A stretch of 64,000 nt of DNA from Leptolyngbya iicbica LK. Its GTDB lineage: Bacteria; Cyanobacteriota; Cyanobacteriia; Phormidesmidales; Phormidesmidaceae. The position numbers and the translations under genes are program-made. Each line of letters begins with the position of its first letter. The first letter of the stretch is position 1. The notes beneath the pieces were generated by a model. The model saw only the letters and a list, made by a program, of their open reading frames with translations, was not told the DNA's origin and did not search any database. Of the stretch, positions 1 to 8,591 are shown piece by piece. The DNA lies in NCBI RefSeq assembly GCF_004212215.1, contig NZ_QVFV01000002.1, positions 1,317,373 through 1,381,372 on the forward strand, in the 5' to 3' direction.

Positions 1-91
1 CAACTTAGTCTATACAATCACCGCTAGCTTCTGCTAAACGAGGTGTCTGCGATTCTCTGATAGGCTCGTACAAAACCCCTACAGGATTAGC

Positions 92-180
92 TCCTGGGAG
101 GGGCGATGGGGTGGGTTAGTGAAGTTGATTGCCGCTATCTGACCCACCCCGCCCTGCGGGCACCCCTCCAGTGGAGGGGA
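92..180. repeat. Gene-free left end with two inverted repeats
   Basis: The first 261 bases hold no convincing gene. Two stem-loops are visible. GGGGTGGGTTAG at 108-119 pairs with CTGACCCACCCC at 139-150 (one G-T pair). CCCCTCCA at 163-170 and TGGAGGGG at 172-179 form a perfect 8 bp stem around one base. Such GC-rich snap-back modules are common intergenic repeats in filamentous cyanobacteria. They could also act as a terminator for the methyltransferase gene that ends at 262, but I see no T-tract. Confidence 0.4.
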
Positions 181-261
181 TTAGCCGTTGCCGAACTAAT
201 GCTAAACACATGCGCGCGATCGCCTTTCTACTCACCCTGCGCCACCCCAGACTGCCAGTTC

Positions 262-1017
262 TCAACCCGTCGACATTGAGTTGCCATGTTTTCGAGCCAT
301 GCCGATATAAAAAACCTGGGTAATGTCGTCAAACTTGGCCCACAAGCTGCCAGTTTGCCAGTAATACCAAAGCGTTTGCAATTGGCTCAGGGGATGGCGC
401 CCGAACAGATCGAAGCCCTGAATCTCCACCTCCCAAAAGTCGGCTTGCTGGAGGTGCCGCGTTAACTCCTCCGGGGAAACAAATTGACGCCAATCGTGAA
501 TGCCCTGGGGAATCAGCCGCAGCCAATCTTCTAGCAGCCAAATCATCAACAGGCGAGATTGCCAGGTGCGATTGAGCGTGTCAAACAATAAAAAGCCACC
601 GGGTTTGAGCACGCGGCCAATTTCCGCAATGGTGGTGGGCACGCTCTGCACATGCTCCAGCACATCGACACAGGTGACAATGTCGAAGCGATCGCCCGCA
701 AAGGGCAATTGTTCCGCTACGCCCGTGTGATAGTCGATAGCCAGCCCCGTGGATTGAGCATGGGCTTGTGCTGCCGCAATGCACGCCGCCGATTGATCGA
801 TGCCGGTAACGACCGCACCGCGCTGGGCCAAAAATTCGCAGGTATAGCCGCCGCCACAGCCCACATCCAGCACTTGCAGACCGCGCCAGTCGGGCACGTA
901 GCGGTCAAAAAATTGAAATCGCAGCGGATTCAGCTGACTCAGCGGAAAGACGGTGGCGGTTTCGTCCCACCACTGGGCTGCTTGCTGGTCGTAAAATGCG
1001 AGATTGTTGCGCTCCAT
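262..1017 (-). CDS. UbiG-like class I SAM-dependent methyltransferase
   Basis: 251-residue soluble protein with a Rossmann methyltransferase fold. The SAM-binding motif I, VLDVGCGGG, lies near residue 50, followed by an acidic loop (GIDQS) and a CVDVLEHV post-motif. The N-terminal NNLAFYDQQAAQWWD block and the overall length (UbiG is about 240 residues) resemble the polyprenyl-hydroxyphenol/demethylubiquinol O-methyltransferase family. Cyanobacteria make plastoquinone rather than ubiquinone, so the true acceptor is unknown. The gene is divergent from the arsenosugar-type glycosyltransferase, with only 7 bases between start codons, which suggests a shared promoter region and possibly a shared pathway. 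Methyltransferase identity is firm; the substrate is not. Confidence 0.85.
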   Translation of the reverse strand: MERNNLAFYDQQAAQWWDETATVFPLSQLNPLRFQFFDRYVPDWRGLQVLDVGCGGGYTCEFLAQRGAVVTGIDQSAACIAAAQAHAQSTGLAIDYHTGVAEQLPFAGDRFDIVTCVDVLEHVQSVPTTIAEIGRVLKPGGFLLFDTLNRTWQSRLLMIWLLEDWLRLIPQGIHDWRQFVSPEELTRHLQQADFWEVEIQGFDLFGRHPLSQLQTLWYYWQTGSLWAKFDDITQVFYIGMARKHGNSMSTG

Positions 1018-1024
1018 TCGGCTC

Positions 1025-1759
1025 GTGTCTCAGGTTTCCATCATTATCCCCGTCTTCAACGAAGCGAGTGCCCTGAACCGCACGCTGCGATGCTTGCAGA
1101 TTCTCGATCCACCCGCTCACGAAATTATTGTGGTGGATGGGGGCAGCACGGATGCCACGGTAGCGATCGCCACCCAACACCAGGCCACCGTGATCATTGC
1201 CCCCCAACGGGGCCGCGCCCCACAAATGAATGCGGGGGCCGAGTTAGCCACGGGGGCAATTCTCTGCTTTGTTCACGGTGACACCCTCGTCCCCGATGAT
1301 CTGGTCGCGGTGCTGCGTCAAACCTTGGCGGATGCCGCGATCGCGGGGGGCGGCTTTATCTCCATCATGGCGGGAGGGCAACGCACTCGTTGGGGCGTGA
1401 CGCTGCATAATGCGCTCAAAACCTACTATGCCCCGCTGATATTTCGTCCCCGGCGCTTTTTTCGCGATGGCCTACGGGTGTTATTTGGCGATCAGGCCAT
1501 CTTTTGCCGCCGCCGAGACTTTTGGGCCTGCGGCGGTTTTGATGCCACCTTGCCCATTATGGAAGACGCCGATCTCTGTCAGCGGTTATCCACGTTAGGC
1601 CGCATTTGCCAGCTCAACCGGGTGGTACAAAGCTCCGATCGCCGCGTGGCCCAGTGGGGCACCCTCAAGGCCAACTTTATTTATCTCGCGATCGGGTCGC
1701 TCTGGGCCATGGGCGTTTCGGCCACCTGGCTCAAACAATTCTATGAAGACGTGCGCTGA
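1025..1759 (+). CDS. TIGR04283-type family 2 glycosyltransferase (arsenosugar-associated)
   Basis: GT-A glycosyltransferase of about 244 residues. The N-terminus reads VSIIIPVFNE, followed by VVDGGSTDATV (nucleotide binding) and a FVHGDTLVP segment in the DxD position. The sequence resembles the TIGR04283 family, which is named for its association with arsenosugar biosynthesis. A GTG at 1025 is preferred over the upstream TTG at 1004, because the protein then begins just before the first beta strand and does not run into the divergent methyltransferase. Its 3' end overlaps the convergent DUF547 gene by 19 bp. The partner family TIGR04282 is encoded 1.1 kb downstream. Sugar donor and acceptor cannot be read from sequence. 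Confidence 0.85.
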   Translation: MSQVSIIIPVFNEASALNRTLRCLQILDPPAHEIIVVDGGSTDATVAIATQHQATVIIAPQRGRAPQMNAGAELATGAILCFVHGDTLVPDDLVAVLRQTLADAAIAGGGFISIMAGGQRTRWGVTLHNALKTYYAPLIFRPRRFFRDGLRVLFGDQAIFCRRRDFWACGGFDATLPIMEDADLCQRLSTLGRICQLNRVVQSSDRRVAQWGTLKANFIYLAIGSLWAMGVSATWLKQFYEDVR

Positions 1760-2439
1760 TTGAGCGCCCAACTATAGGGCAAAAATTGAACGGTGACGCG
1801 CTCCGGCAAGTTCAACTCCGGGCGATGCTGGCAGATGTAGTCAGGCATCGAATCAGCGACAGTCAAAAAATCCGTTGCATACCATTGGAAAATCTTGCTG
1901 CAATACAGGGTTTGCTGAGTCGCATCGTAGCGGACTTTATCGTCATTGCCGATGAACCGACGGACATCTTCGGTGAGTTGCTCAGCCAACCGGGCTGGCT
2001 CATAAGCTTCGGTTCGCAATAGCGGACAGCCCACCGACGCACAGACTAAGGCGAAGTGAATGCGCGGGTCGGAAAATCTTGCCCGTAGCAGGCCATGCTC
2101 AATGCCGTTGAGGCTGAGGGGCTGCTCGTTTAAGTGATAAACCGTTCGGTTGAAAAAGCGGAGAAACACCAGCCAGTTCGGCACGCCCAGGAAAGTGGGC
2201 CGAATGGAGGCGATGGGATACTTTTGCAGCACCTGGCGAATCGTCAGCGCGTTGTAGAGGTTCAGGAGTAGTGCGATCGCTTCGTCCCGTTCCAAGGTGC
2301 TGAGTTCAGATACAGATAGCGATTCCAGCCAGGCATCCAACTCTGGATAAGACTCTGACTGCCAGGCCGCATAATCCACCTGACCACAGTCATTCACATA
2401 ACGCTTTAGCATGGTGTCCCAGGGGGCAAAGTCAGGCAT
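1741..2439 (-). CDS. DUF547 domain protein
   Basis: About 232 residues with the DUF547 core: a LLNLYNALTIRQVL helix, then a LNGIEHGLLRARF segment and a HFALVCASVGCPLLRTEAY block. The conserved Cys and His residues in that last block are a family hallmark. The function of DUF547 is unknown. The ATG at 2439 (MPDFAPWD) is taken as start because the only upstream in-frame candidate is a TTG at 2469. The gene is convergent with the TIGR04283 glycosyltransferase (19 bp overlap) and divergent from the rhodanese gene, so it sits inside the putative arsenosugar neighbourhood. No signal peptide is visible. Confidence 0.85.
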   Translation of the reverse strand: MPDFAPWDTMLKRYVNDCGQVDYAAWQSESYPELDAWLESLSVSELSTLERDEAIALLLNLYNALTIRQVLQKYPIASIRPTFLGVPNWLVFLRFFNRTVYHLNEQPLSLNGIEHGLLRARFSDPRIHFALVCASVGCPLLRTEAYEPARLAEQLTEDVRRFIGNDDKVRYDATQQTLYCSKIFQWYATDFLTVADSMPDYICQHRPELNLPERVTVQFLPYSWALNQRTSS

Positions 2440-2479
2440 TAGGCTTCGTTCTCGTGCAGCAACACTCAAGGAATGGTCC

Positions 2480-2938
2480 GTGTTTGGGAGCTTAACACCC
2501 CTGCGTCACTTCGCTTGGACGGTGGTGAAACGACTCATCCGCCAAAAATTTCCAACCGTTGAGCGAATTTCGACAGCGGAGTTAGCAAGTTGGTTGGCGA
2601 GCGATCTCCCGCCACCGCTACTCATCGATGCCCGCCAGGCAGAAGAGTATGCCGTCAGCCATTTGCCCGGGGCACACCACTGGCCGACCTTGGCCGCTGT
2701 GCAACAGGCAGCGGTAAGTGCCGATGCTGCGATCGTGGTGTATTGCTCGGTAGGCTACCGTTCTGCGCGGTTGGCCCAGCAGTTGCAAGCCGCAGGCTAT
2801 ACCCACGTGATGAATTTGGAGGGCTCCATTTTTGAATGGCACAACCAAGGTCAGCCGCTGGTAGTAGATGGCAAGCCAACTCAGGCCGTCCATCCTTACA
2901 ACCGCACCTGGGGTCTGTTGTTAGCGTCGCCAGAATAA
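2480..2938 (+). CDS. Rhodanese-like domain protein
   Basis: About 152 residues with one rhodanese domain: LLIDARQAEEYAVSHLPGA near the start and the active-site loop VVYCSVGYRSARLA carrying the catalytic Cys. The intact CSVGYRS loop suggests an active sulfurtransferase or an arsenate/phosphate-handling rhodanese. A short basic N-terminal stretch (VVKRLIRQKFP) precedes the domain. The start is uncertain: GTG at 2480 or 2522, with no clear ribosome binding site. The last 43 bp overlap the convergent TIGR04282 gene. Context suggests a role with the flanking arsenosugar-type genes, which is inference. Confidence 0.8.
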   Translation: MFGSLTPLRHFAWTVVKRLIRQKFPTVERISTAELASWLASDLPPPLLIDARQAEEYAVSHLPGAHHWPTLAAVQQAAVSADAAIVVYCSVGYRSARLAQQLQAAGYTHVMNLEGSIFEWHNQGQPLVVDGKPTQAVHPYNRTWGLLLASPE

Positions 2939-3552
2939 GCCTGCCAGAGAGGCAAATCTTCGGGACGATCAATATCCGAGAGGACATCGAGCAATGTCAC
3001 AGAGAGTCCATGATGGGTGGCGATCGCCATCGTCTCGGCCAATACGCAACTTTGCCCCCAGCTAATGTCGACAAACAAAGAGGGCTGCGGCTGCCGCAAC
3101 CCGATCAAGTAATAGCCCCCATCATGGGCCGGGCCGAGCACCACATCATGGTGCTGTAGAGCGGCGACGGCCTGGGTGATCTGCCCTTCGCCGACATCGG
3201 GGCAGTCACTCCCGATGATTAAAATGGGCTGTTGTCCGGCACGAAAGCCTTGCCAAAAAGCGCGGTGCAGTCTAGCGCCTAAATGGCCTGGGCCTTGAGG
3301 CTTGAAGGTCAGATCGTCGCCCAGCCAATCGTGCATCTGGGCCAACGACCCATCAGCAAAATGGATTTCTAACGCGATTGAGGCGCGATCGCAAATGACT
3401 CGCAAGCGATCGACCAAAAGTTCAGTCATACACCGCTGGACCTGTGCCGCACCTTCTGCCCCCAAAGCGGGAATCAGCCGGGTCTTGGTTCGACCAGGAT
3501 GGGGAAACCGGGTCACCATGATTAGCGTAGCGACGGCGGGCGCGATGGTCAC
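2896..3552 (-). CDS. TIGR04282-type (DUF2064) glycosyltransferase, arsenosugar-associated
   Basis: 218 residues of the DUF2064/CofC-like nucleotidyl- or glycosyltransferase fold. Landmarks are the N-terminal MVTRFPHPGRTKTRLIPALG loop (phosphate binding, RTKTRL), ILIIGSDCPDVGEGQI in the middle and VLGPAHDGGYYLIG near residue 130. This family is catalogued as TIGR04282 and co-occurs with TIGR04283 in arsenosugar loci. The GTG at 3552 is chosen as start because GGGAG lies about 8 nt upstream and the first beta strand needs it; an ATG at 3519 would cut that strand. It overlaps the rhodanese gene tail to tail by 43 bp. Confidence 0.85.
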   Translation of the reverse strand: MTIAPAVATLIMVTRFPHPGRTKTRLIPALGAEGAAQVQRCMTELLVDRLRVICDRASIALEIHFADGSLAQMHDWLGDDLTFKPQGPGHLGARLHRAFWQGFRAGQQPILIIGSDCPDVGEGQITQAVAALQHHDVVLGPAHDGGYYLIGLRQPQPSLFVDISWGQSCVLAETMAIATHHGLSVTLLDVLSDIDRPEDLPLWQAYSGDANNRPQVRL

Positions 3553-3685
3553 TAGAGTCTTCTCCCAACAACAATTCTTTCTCTAAACTAATACCGCTTT
3601 GGGAGTGGCCGGCTAACGTCTACACTCCTAGATATCTAAAGTCAGACTGAGATTGAGCAGCGAAAGTTTTTGTCCCCACAGATAG

Positions 3686-3970
3686 ATGAAATCACTACCC
3701 ACCAATTGCGTCCCTTACAAGCGCACCGCCGAATTCACTGACGACTCTGTGCCCGATGCGCTGCTCCAAGCCCATTCCACCAAGGTGAATGTGTGGGGCA
3801 AAATCGTCGTACTCACAGGCAATCTGACTTATCAGATTTTGGAACCAGAATGGGAAGCGATTGCTCTGCGCCCAGGCATCGACGGTGTCATTGAACCCAC
3901 TATCAAACATCAGGTTGTCCCCCAACCTGGCGTGCGTTTTTATGTTGAGTTTTATCGCCCGACGCTTTAA
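3686..3970 (+). CDS. DUF1971 (TehB N-terminal-like) cupin-type protein
   Basis: 94-residue stand-alone DUF1971 protein. The N-terminal MKSLPTNCVPYKRTAEF, the STKVNVWGKIVVL strand and the C-terminal RFYVEFYRP are typical of this small beta-barrel family, which also forms the N-terminal part of some TehB tellurite-resistance proteins. No methyltransferase domain follows here. The molecular role of the single domain is not established; oxyanion or metalloid stress is a plausible link given the neighbouring cluster, but that is inference. It is probably monocistronic. Confidence 0.8.
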   Translation: MKSLPTNCVPYKRTAEFTDDSVPDALLQAHSTKVNVWGKIVVLTGNLTYQILEPEWEAIALRPGIDGVIEPTIKHQVVPQPGVRFYVEFYRPTL

Positions 3971-4302
3971 TGCGGTGCCACCAACCCCGCTATCCACAGT
4001 TGCGGAGTCGCCAGAGCACTATTCTCCCGACAATTGCCGCCACGATATCGACAACCATCAGCACCAGACCCGCGATCGCGCTAAGCGGCGAACCCGTTTC
4101 CAATGAGATCACCGTCTCGGTCATCGGTAGCATCACTGGGCTGATGCCTCGATTAACCAGGCTGTTCAGCGTTGGCAAATCCTTACAGAACGAGGCTCAA
4201 ATAAGCAATCCGCAGTCAGGTACTCAGAGCCTAAAAGTCTAAAGAATGGGCGTTTAATCTAAATGTGGACAGCCGAGACGGCGGCTCACACTGCTTCAAG
4301 GC
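3971..4302. other. Intergenic region with a degenerate dispersed-repeat copy
   Basis: No convincing gene. A possible 62-residue hydrophobic frame on the minus strand (3990-4178) lacks a ribosome binding site and family resemblance. The right part (about 4240-4292) resembles the left half of the dispersed element described at 41804: AAAGAATGGG, TAATCTAAATGTGGACAGCC and GAGACGG occur in the same order. Confidence 0.45.
4240..4292 (+). repeat. Degenerate partial copy of the 105 bp dispersed element
   Basis: Shares the order AAAGAAT, TTAATnTAAnTGTG, GACAGCCGAGACGG with the complete copies at 41804 and 45142. The second hairpin (GCAGGCA/TGCCTGC) is not recognisable. It lies between the DUF1971 gene and the response regulator gene that ends at 4303. 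Confidence 0.4.
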
Positions 4303-4692
4303 TCATGCCAGCGTTGCCGTGAGTCGGCGCAAAATCTCTTTTAATTGCTCAGTATCAAAGGGCTTAGTCAAGTACTCCGTCGCCCCAGCCAACCGCCCCT
4401 GCAACTTATCAAGGTTACTATCACGCCCAGTCACCATGACGATCGGCAAATGTTGAAATTTCGGAATGCTGCGCACCGTACGGCAAAAATCGAGACCATC
4501 CATCTCAGGCATCGAAACATCGAGCAGCACGAGTGAGATCGGTTCTTGATTGATCAGCGCTAATGCCTGAATGGCACTATCACAGAGCAGTACTCGATAT
4601 TCTTCTGACAGCGTTTGTTTGATGAGTTGCTGCATCACTATGCTGTCATCAATTGACAAAATCGTAAGCGTCGATGACGTTATTGCAGACAT
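4303..4692 (-). CDS. CheY-like single-domain response regulator
   Basis: 129 residues, only a receiver domain. The acidic pair D15/D16, phosphoacceptor D58 (VLLDVSMPEMDG), switch T88 and K110 (YLTKPFD) are all present, so it should be phosphorylatable. There is no output domain, which suggests protein-protein signalling. It lies 45 bp downstream of the GAF histidine kinase in the same direction and is the probable phosphate acceptor of that kinase. No promoter is seen between them. Confidence 0.92.
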   Translation of the reverse strand: MSAITSSTLTILSIDDSIVMQQLIKQTLSEEYRVLLCDSAIQALALINQEPISLVLLDVSMPEMDGLDFCRTVRSIPKFQHLPIVMVTGRDSNLDKLQGRLAGATEYLTKPFDTEQLKEILRRLTATLA

Positions 4693-4737
4693 AGCCTTAA
4701 TCCCTTAGGTCAGTGATTGATGGTCGTGGTTGGGCAA

Positions 4738-6321
4738 TCATTCGGTTACCTGCACCGGAATCCGCACAATGAACTCGGTTCCTTGACCCACTTCAGAAAC
4801 ACATTGCAACGTACCGTGGTGCTTTTCTACGATGATTTGATAGCTAATCGACATTCCCAACCCAGTGCCCTTACCCACCGGTTTCGTCGTGTAGAACGGA
4901 TCAAAAATCTTCTGTTGCACCGCGTCATCCATACCCGAACCGTTATCCCGAATGCGCACCTCCACATACGGCACATCGGGCTGTTCGCTGTCGGAGACAT
5001 CTGCCTGAAATTGCTCAACCAGCTGTGTCTCAATTTTGATTTGGGGCTGGGACGTGGTTTCTAACGCATCGATCGCATTACTCAAAATATTCATAAACAC
5101 TTGATTAATTTGGCCTGCATGGCACTCAATCAAGGGCAATGAGCTATATTGACGAGTCACCTGAATAGGGTCTTGCTGATTGCTGCCACGCAGACGACTC
5201 TTAAGAATCACAAGGGTGTTATCCAGTCCTTCATGCAAATCGACAGGTTTAATCTCAGCTTCGTCAAGGCGAGAAAAATTCCGCAGCGACAAGACGATCT
5301 GTTTGATCCGACTGGTGCCTAGCTTCATCGACGACAGCACCTTAAGCAGATCTTCGACCATAAAGTCCAGATCAATGTCGGCTTCTTTTTGGCGAATGGC
5401 TTCGGTGGGTTCCGGGTAGGTGGTCTGATATAGCTCAATTAGCTCCAGCAGGTCTTTGATGTAGTCGGTGGCCGGTTCGATATTGCCATCAATAAAGTTG
5501 ATGGGATTATTGATTTCGTGAGCCACGCCCGCCACCAGTTGACCCAAGCTCGACATTTTTTCATGCTGGACGAGTTGGGCTTGAGTTTGCTGCAACTTTT
5601 GCAGGGCTGCTGAAACCTGTTGGGCCTGGGTTTGCGCTGCCATAGCCGTCGCACGGGCACGGGCTAACAATTCAGCTTGGTCAATCGAAATGGCAACCTG
5701 GTCGGCCAATGCCTGCAACAGTTCAACTTCTGTATCTGACCAGATTCTAACGCCGTGGCACTGGGCGCAAAATAAGGCTCCGGTTTGGCCAGAGTGGGTT
5801 TGCAACGGCAGCACTAATGCGGCTTGAATGCCCAACGGTTGGAAAAAAGCATAGAACTCTGGAGACGTTTCTAACCGATTGTGGACATCATCAATACGGA
5901 CAGTCTGCCGCCGGGCAATCGCCTCCGATAAAGCCTCAGCATGAGCCTCTGGCAAGTCTCCCAGGCGGCTCGCACAGTCTGGTGATTTGGCTTCGTGGGT
6001 GATGACTAACGTGTCGCGAGTCCCGCTCTCTAACCGCCATAAAAAATAACAGCAGTCATTGCGCAGTAGCTTTTGCACTTCAGCGACCGTTGTTTGGAGA
6101 ATCGTCTCCAGTTCCAGAGAATTGCGAATCTGCTTCGTCAAGCCAAAAAGCTTGGATGCTTCACGCGCATGATCAATCGAAACCGGCGCGGCTTGCTCTG
6201 CCAAGTTCTGATGCAGTGTTTTCACCCGCACGATTTTTTTGTAGAGGGGTTCGTCATCGATCCCAGTCATCGGTAGCCCCCCGATCTCGTCTTTCAGCGT
6301 GTGTTGAGAGATCCCTTTCAT
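4738..6321 (-). CDS. GAF-domain sensor histidine kinase
   Basis: About 527 residues, cytosolic, without membrane segments. A GAF domain (about residues 65-220) precedes a short coiled coil rich in Gln. The H-box VAGVAHEINNPINF has the phosphoacceptor at about residue 268. The ATPase follows with N-box (FMNILSNAIDAL), G1 (IRDNGSGM), F-box (FDPFYTTKP) and G2 (GKGTGLGMSI). This ordering is typical of cyanobacterial kinases of the HEINNP subclass. An ATG at 6321 is used; an ATG at 6270 with GGGGGG upstream is an alternative. The response regulator gene follows 45 bp downstream. The GAF ligand is unknown, and no conserved chromophore Cys motif is evident. Confidence 0.92.
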   Translation of the reverse strand: MKGISQHTLKDEIGGLPMTGIDDEPLYKKIVRVKTLHQNLAEQAAPVSIDHAREASKLFGLTKQIRNSLELETILQTTVAEVQKLLRNDCCYFLWRLESGTRDTLVITHEAKSPDCASRLGDLPEAHAEALSEAIARRQTVRIDDVHNRLETSPEFYAFFQPLGIQAALVLPLQTHSGQTGALFCAQCHGVRIWSDTEVELLQALADQVAISIDQAELLARARATAMAAQTQAQQVSAALQKLQQTQAQLVQHEKMSSLGQLVAGVAHEINNPINFIDGNIEPATDYIKDLLELIELYQTTYPEPTEAIRQKEADIDLDFMVEDLLKVLSSMKLGTSRIKQIVLSLRNFSRLDEAEIKPVDLHEGLDNTLVILKSRLRGSNQQDPIQVTRQYSSLPLIECHAGQINQVFMNILSNAIDALETTSQPQIKIETQLVEQFQADVSDSEQPDVPYVEVRIRDNGSGMDDAVQQKIFDPFYTTKPVGKGTGLGMSISYQIIVEKHHGTLQCVSEVGQGTEFIVRIPVQVTE

Positions 6322-6482
6322 AAACGACAACCCGCCAGGCCCTTGCCCTCACAAGGTGCCCAGTCGAAGGGGGGAGAAGCGGGCTGCATTCAAATAAATT
6401 TGTAATTCGATAATGTGATCGCCAGTGAGGTCGACGATCTCCTTATCGTTAGGGCCAAATATCGGCAGTCAGGCCAGCAGGT

Positions 6483-7610
6483 TTAAGAAGTCGCCAAAAC
6501 TTGCTCTAGCGATCGCTGCAAACTAGCCGGACTAAAGTGCTCCAGCGTCTGTTGTCGTAACCACTCGCCATCGCAACGCTGATCCCCACCGTGCAGCAGT
6601 TCAATACAAGCCGCAGCCACCGCCTCAGGGTCACGATACGGCACCCGCCAGCCCACCCGACCATCTTGTAACGGATCTGCCGAACCATCATCGTCCCCCG
6701 ATACTGTCGGCACCCCACAAGCCATGGCTTCTAGATAAACGATGCCAAACCCTTCTCGTGACGGCATCACATAGGCATCCGCCAGACGGTAATGGGCTAC
6801 CAACAAATCATCCGGCACAAACCCGGCAAACACCACCCGTTCAGCTACCCCTAAGTCTTGAGCCATTTGGGCGAGACGGGGTTGATCATCACCCCGACCC
6901 ACCACCAAATACTTCACATCAGGAAACTGACTGAGAATTTTGGGCAGCGCTCGAATCGTGACATCTACCCCCTTATAGATGTCCCCCGACCACAGCCGTG
7001 CTACCGTCATCAGCACCCGACACCCAGCCAAATCATATTGCGCTACCAATTCCGGATTAGGCGGGCCAGGGGTAAAGATATCGCCATTCACCACACACGG
7101 CAGCATGTGAAACTTTTCAGGGGCCAAATCATTAGAGACACAAGAGCGATCACGGGTGTATCGGCTATTGATCCAAATACTCCGTGCCTGCTGAAGAGCT
7201 CTTAATTGCCTCGCCGAAACTGGTTCCCAGACTTCTTTCCCATAAAGCAGCATCGTCAATGGCGTATCAAACCACTGACACAACGGTTGTAGAAGAGGAC
7301 TGAGGAGAATGTGTCCACACACTATACGTTCGTACTGCTTGAACCATAGGTTTTGAAACAACTGCCAACTCAAATGCAAGCGCCCATAATTTCCTTTGTA
7401 TTGACCCGAATAATAGAACTTGAGTTTGGGATTATCCGCAAATGGGTTAGGATCAGTTGCCCGATCTCTGAGCAGATAGATATCGGCAGGGGGAGTGTCT
7501 GGACAAGCAACATAGGCTTGCAAGAGGTCTTTGACATAAGATTGGATGCCACCCTCTACGGAGAAAACACTCAAAAAGACAAACCCAACTAAACTGCCTT
7601 GACCTTGCAA
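6483..7610 (-). CDS. Family 4 glycosyltransferase
   Basis: 375-residue GT-B glycosyltransferase. The C-terminal donor domain shows VLMTVARLWSGDIYKG near residue 205, KYLVVGRGDD, and the EGFGIVYLEAMACGVPTV signature with the EX7E motif near residue 300. The N-terminus has a GGIQSYVKDLL acceptor-domain loop. A TTG at 7610 is the likely start: GGAGG sits 5 nt upstream and no in-frame ATG fits. It probably transfers a sugar from a nucleotide donor to a polysaccharide or glycolipid; the substrate cannot be told. It stands alone, not inside a polysaccharide cluster. Confidence 0.88.
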   Translation of the reverse strand: MQGQGSLVGFVFLSVFSVEGGIQSYVKDLLQAYVACPDTPPADIYLLRDRATDPNPFADNPKLKFYYSGQYKGNYGRLHLSWQLFQNLWFKQYERIVCGHILLSPLLQPLCQWFDTPLTMLLYGKEVWEPVSARQLRALQQARSIWINSRYTRDRSCVSNDLAPEKFHMLPCVVNGDIFTPGPPNPELVAQYDLAGCRVLMTVARLWSGDIYKGVDVTIRALPKILSQFPDVKYLVVGRGDDQPRLAQMAQDLGVAERVVFAGFVPDDLLVAHYRLADAYVMPSREGFGIVYLEAMACGVPTVSGDDDGSADPLQDGRVGWRVPYRDPEAVAAACIELLHGGDQRCDGEWLRQQTLEHFSPASLQRSLEQVLATS

Positions 7611-8016
7611 AACATCCTCCTGATGTACTGATATATCACGATGAAAGCGCGTATCTTGATGAGACAGGTTTTAACTTACCGCTTTTAACTAGGCTCTAAC
7701 TTAGACGCATCTGCACACACAAAGAGTGGTGACGTTTTGCCTTTTGCATGGACGCAAAAGTCTGATGTGAAAACGACTAGAGAAAAGCTTGGAAGTTCCA
7801 AATAAGGTGAAAAAAATACTAAATTCGAGGATTGTTATTGGGGTATCGAGGTGAGAAGGCACACGGAAACACAGACTCTAGTGAATCCTCTTTGGTTGAG
7901 CAATGCTACCAATCGCCTCTATTTTTTCCATTTTTAGTGTTTAACAAAACAGTAGCTACTGCTAACAGAACCCTTAAGAATACGCTACTTATATAATTCC
8001 CAGTTTGAGGGCAGGG
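7611..8016. other. Intergenic region, no gene seen
   Basis: About 400 AT-rich bases between two minus-strand genes. GGAGG at 7616-7620 serves the TTG start of the glycosyltransferase. The rest shows no coding frame or strong hairpin and presumably holds the promoter of the glycosyltransferase gene. Confidence 0.5.
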
Positions 8017-8457
8017 TTATCTGACGGGGCTGGACGGATGTCGATTTTGCATAATTTCGAGACAGTTTCGTTCGCCCTGCCGCCGATAAGTCACGCGATC
8101 AACGGCTCGCCTGAGAAGAAACCAGCCGTAGCCACCGTGACAAAGCAGACTGCCGGGCTCTGGCTCTGGCAGTTGATTGGGGTCAAAGGGTTGACCATGA
8201 TCCCAAATGCAAATTGTGAGGCGATCGCTGACTAAATGCACCTCAATTTTGATTGGCGTTTCGGGGGGCAAATGGCCATGGGCATGTCGTACTGCGTTAG
8301 TGAATCCTTCGGCAACAGCGATGTTGAGGCGATCGCCGTGACGTCGTACCCAGCTAAACTCTGCTTCTAATGAGTGATACCAGTGAGCAAACCAAGCCTG
8401 GATGTCATTCAGAGTCTCTAACCGACTATCAACGACCAGACACGTAGATTTTTGCAT
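8017..8457 (-). CDS. RsbW-like anti-sigma factor/serine kinase ATPase
   Basis: About 146 residues of the GHKL ATPase fold. The N-box NIAVAEGFTNAVRHAHG, G1 box IWDHGQPFDP and the terminal GGYGWFLLRRAVDRV segment match the RsbW/SpoIIAB-like HATPase_c_2 family. Such proteins bind sigma or anti-anti-sigma factors and phosphorylate a serine in the latter. No STAS-domain partner is in the window. The ATG at 8457 (MQKSTCLVV) is preferred; the longer reading adds 21 residues that precede the family's usual N-terminus. The physiological partner is unknown. Confidence 0.85.
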   Translation of the reverse strand: MQKSTCLVVDSRLETLNDIQAWFAHWYHSLEAEFSWVRRHGDRLNIAVAEGFTNAVRHAHGHLPPETPIKIEVHLVSDRLTICIWDHGQPFDPNQLPEPEPGSLLCHGGYGWFLLRRAVDRVTYRRQGERNCLEIMQNRHPSSPVR

Positions 8458-8591
8458 CGCTCTACCAAGCCTATGAATGTAAGCCAGCAGATGCAGCGAA
8501 CCCATGATTCCGAATCGCACTGTTCAAACAACAAAAAGTCGCCTGAGGAATGAACCGCAGACGACCCTTAAAAGCAAAGTCAATAAAGACT

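Noticed and set aside
652-1281. Long plus-strand reading frame over the methyltransferase and glycosyltransferase starts
   Set aside because: It is antisense to the UbiG-like gene and then overlaps the glycosyltransferase in another frame; no domain or ribosome binding site.
3990-4178. 62-codon hydrophobic frame on the minus strand
   Set aside because: No ribosome binding site, no family resemblance; probably chance.
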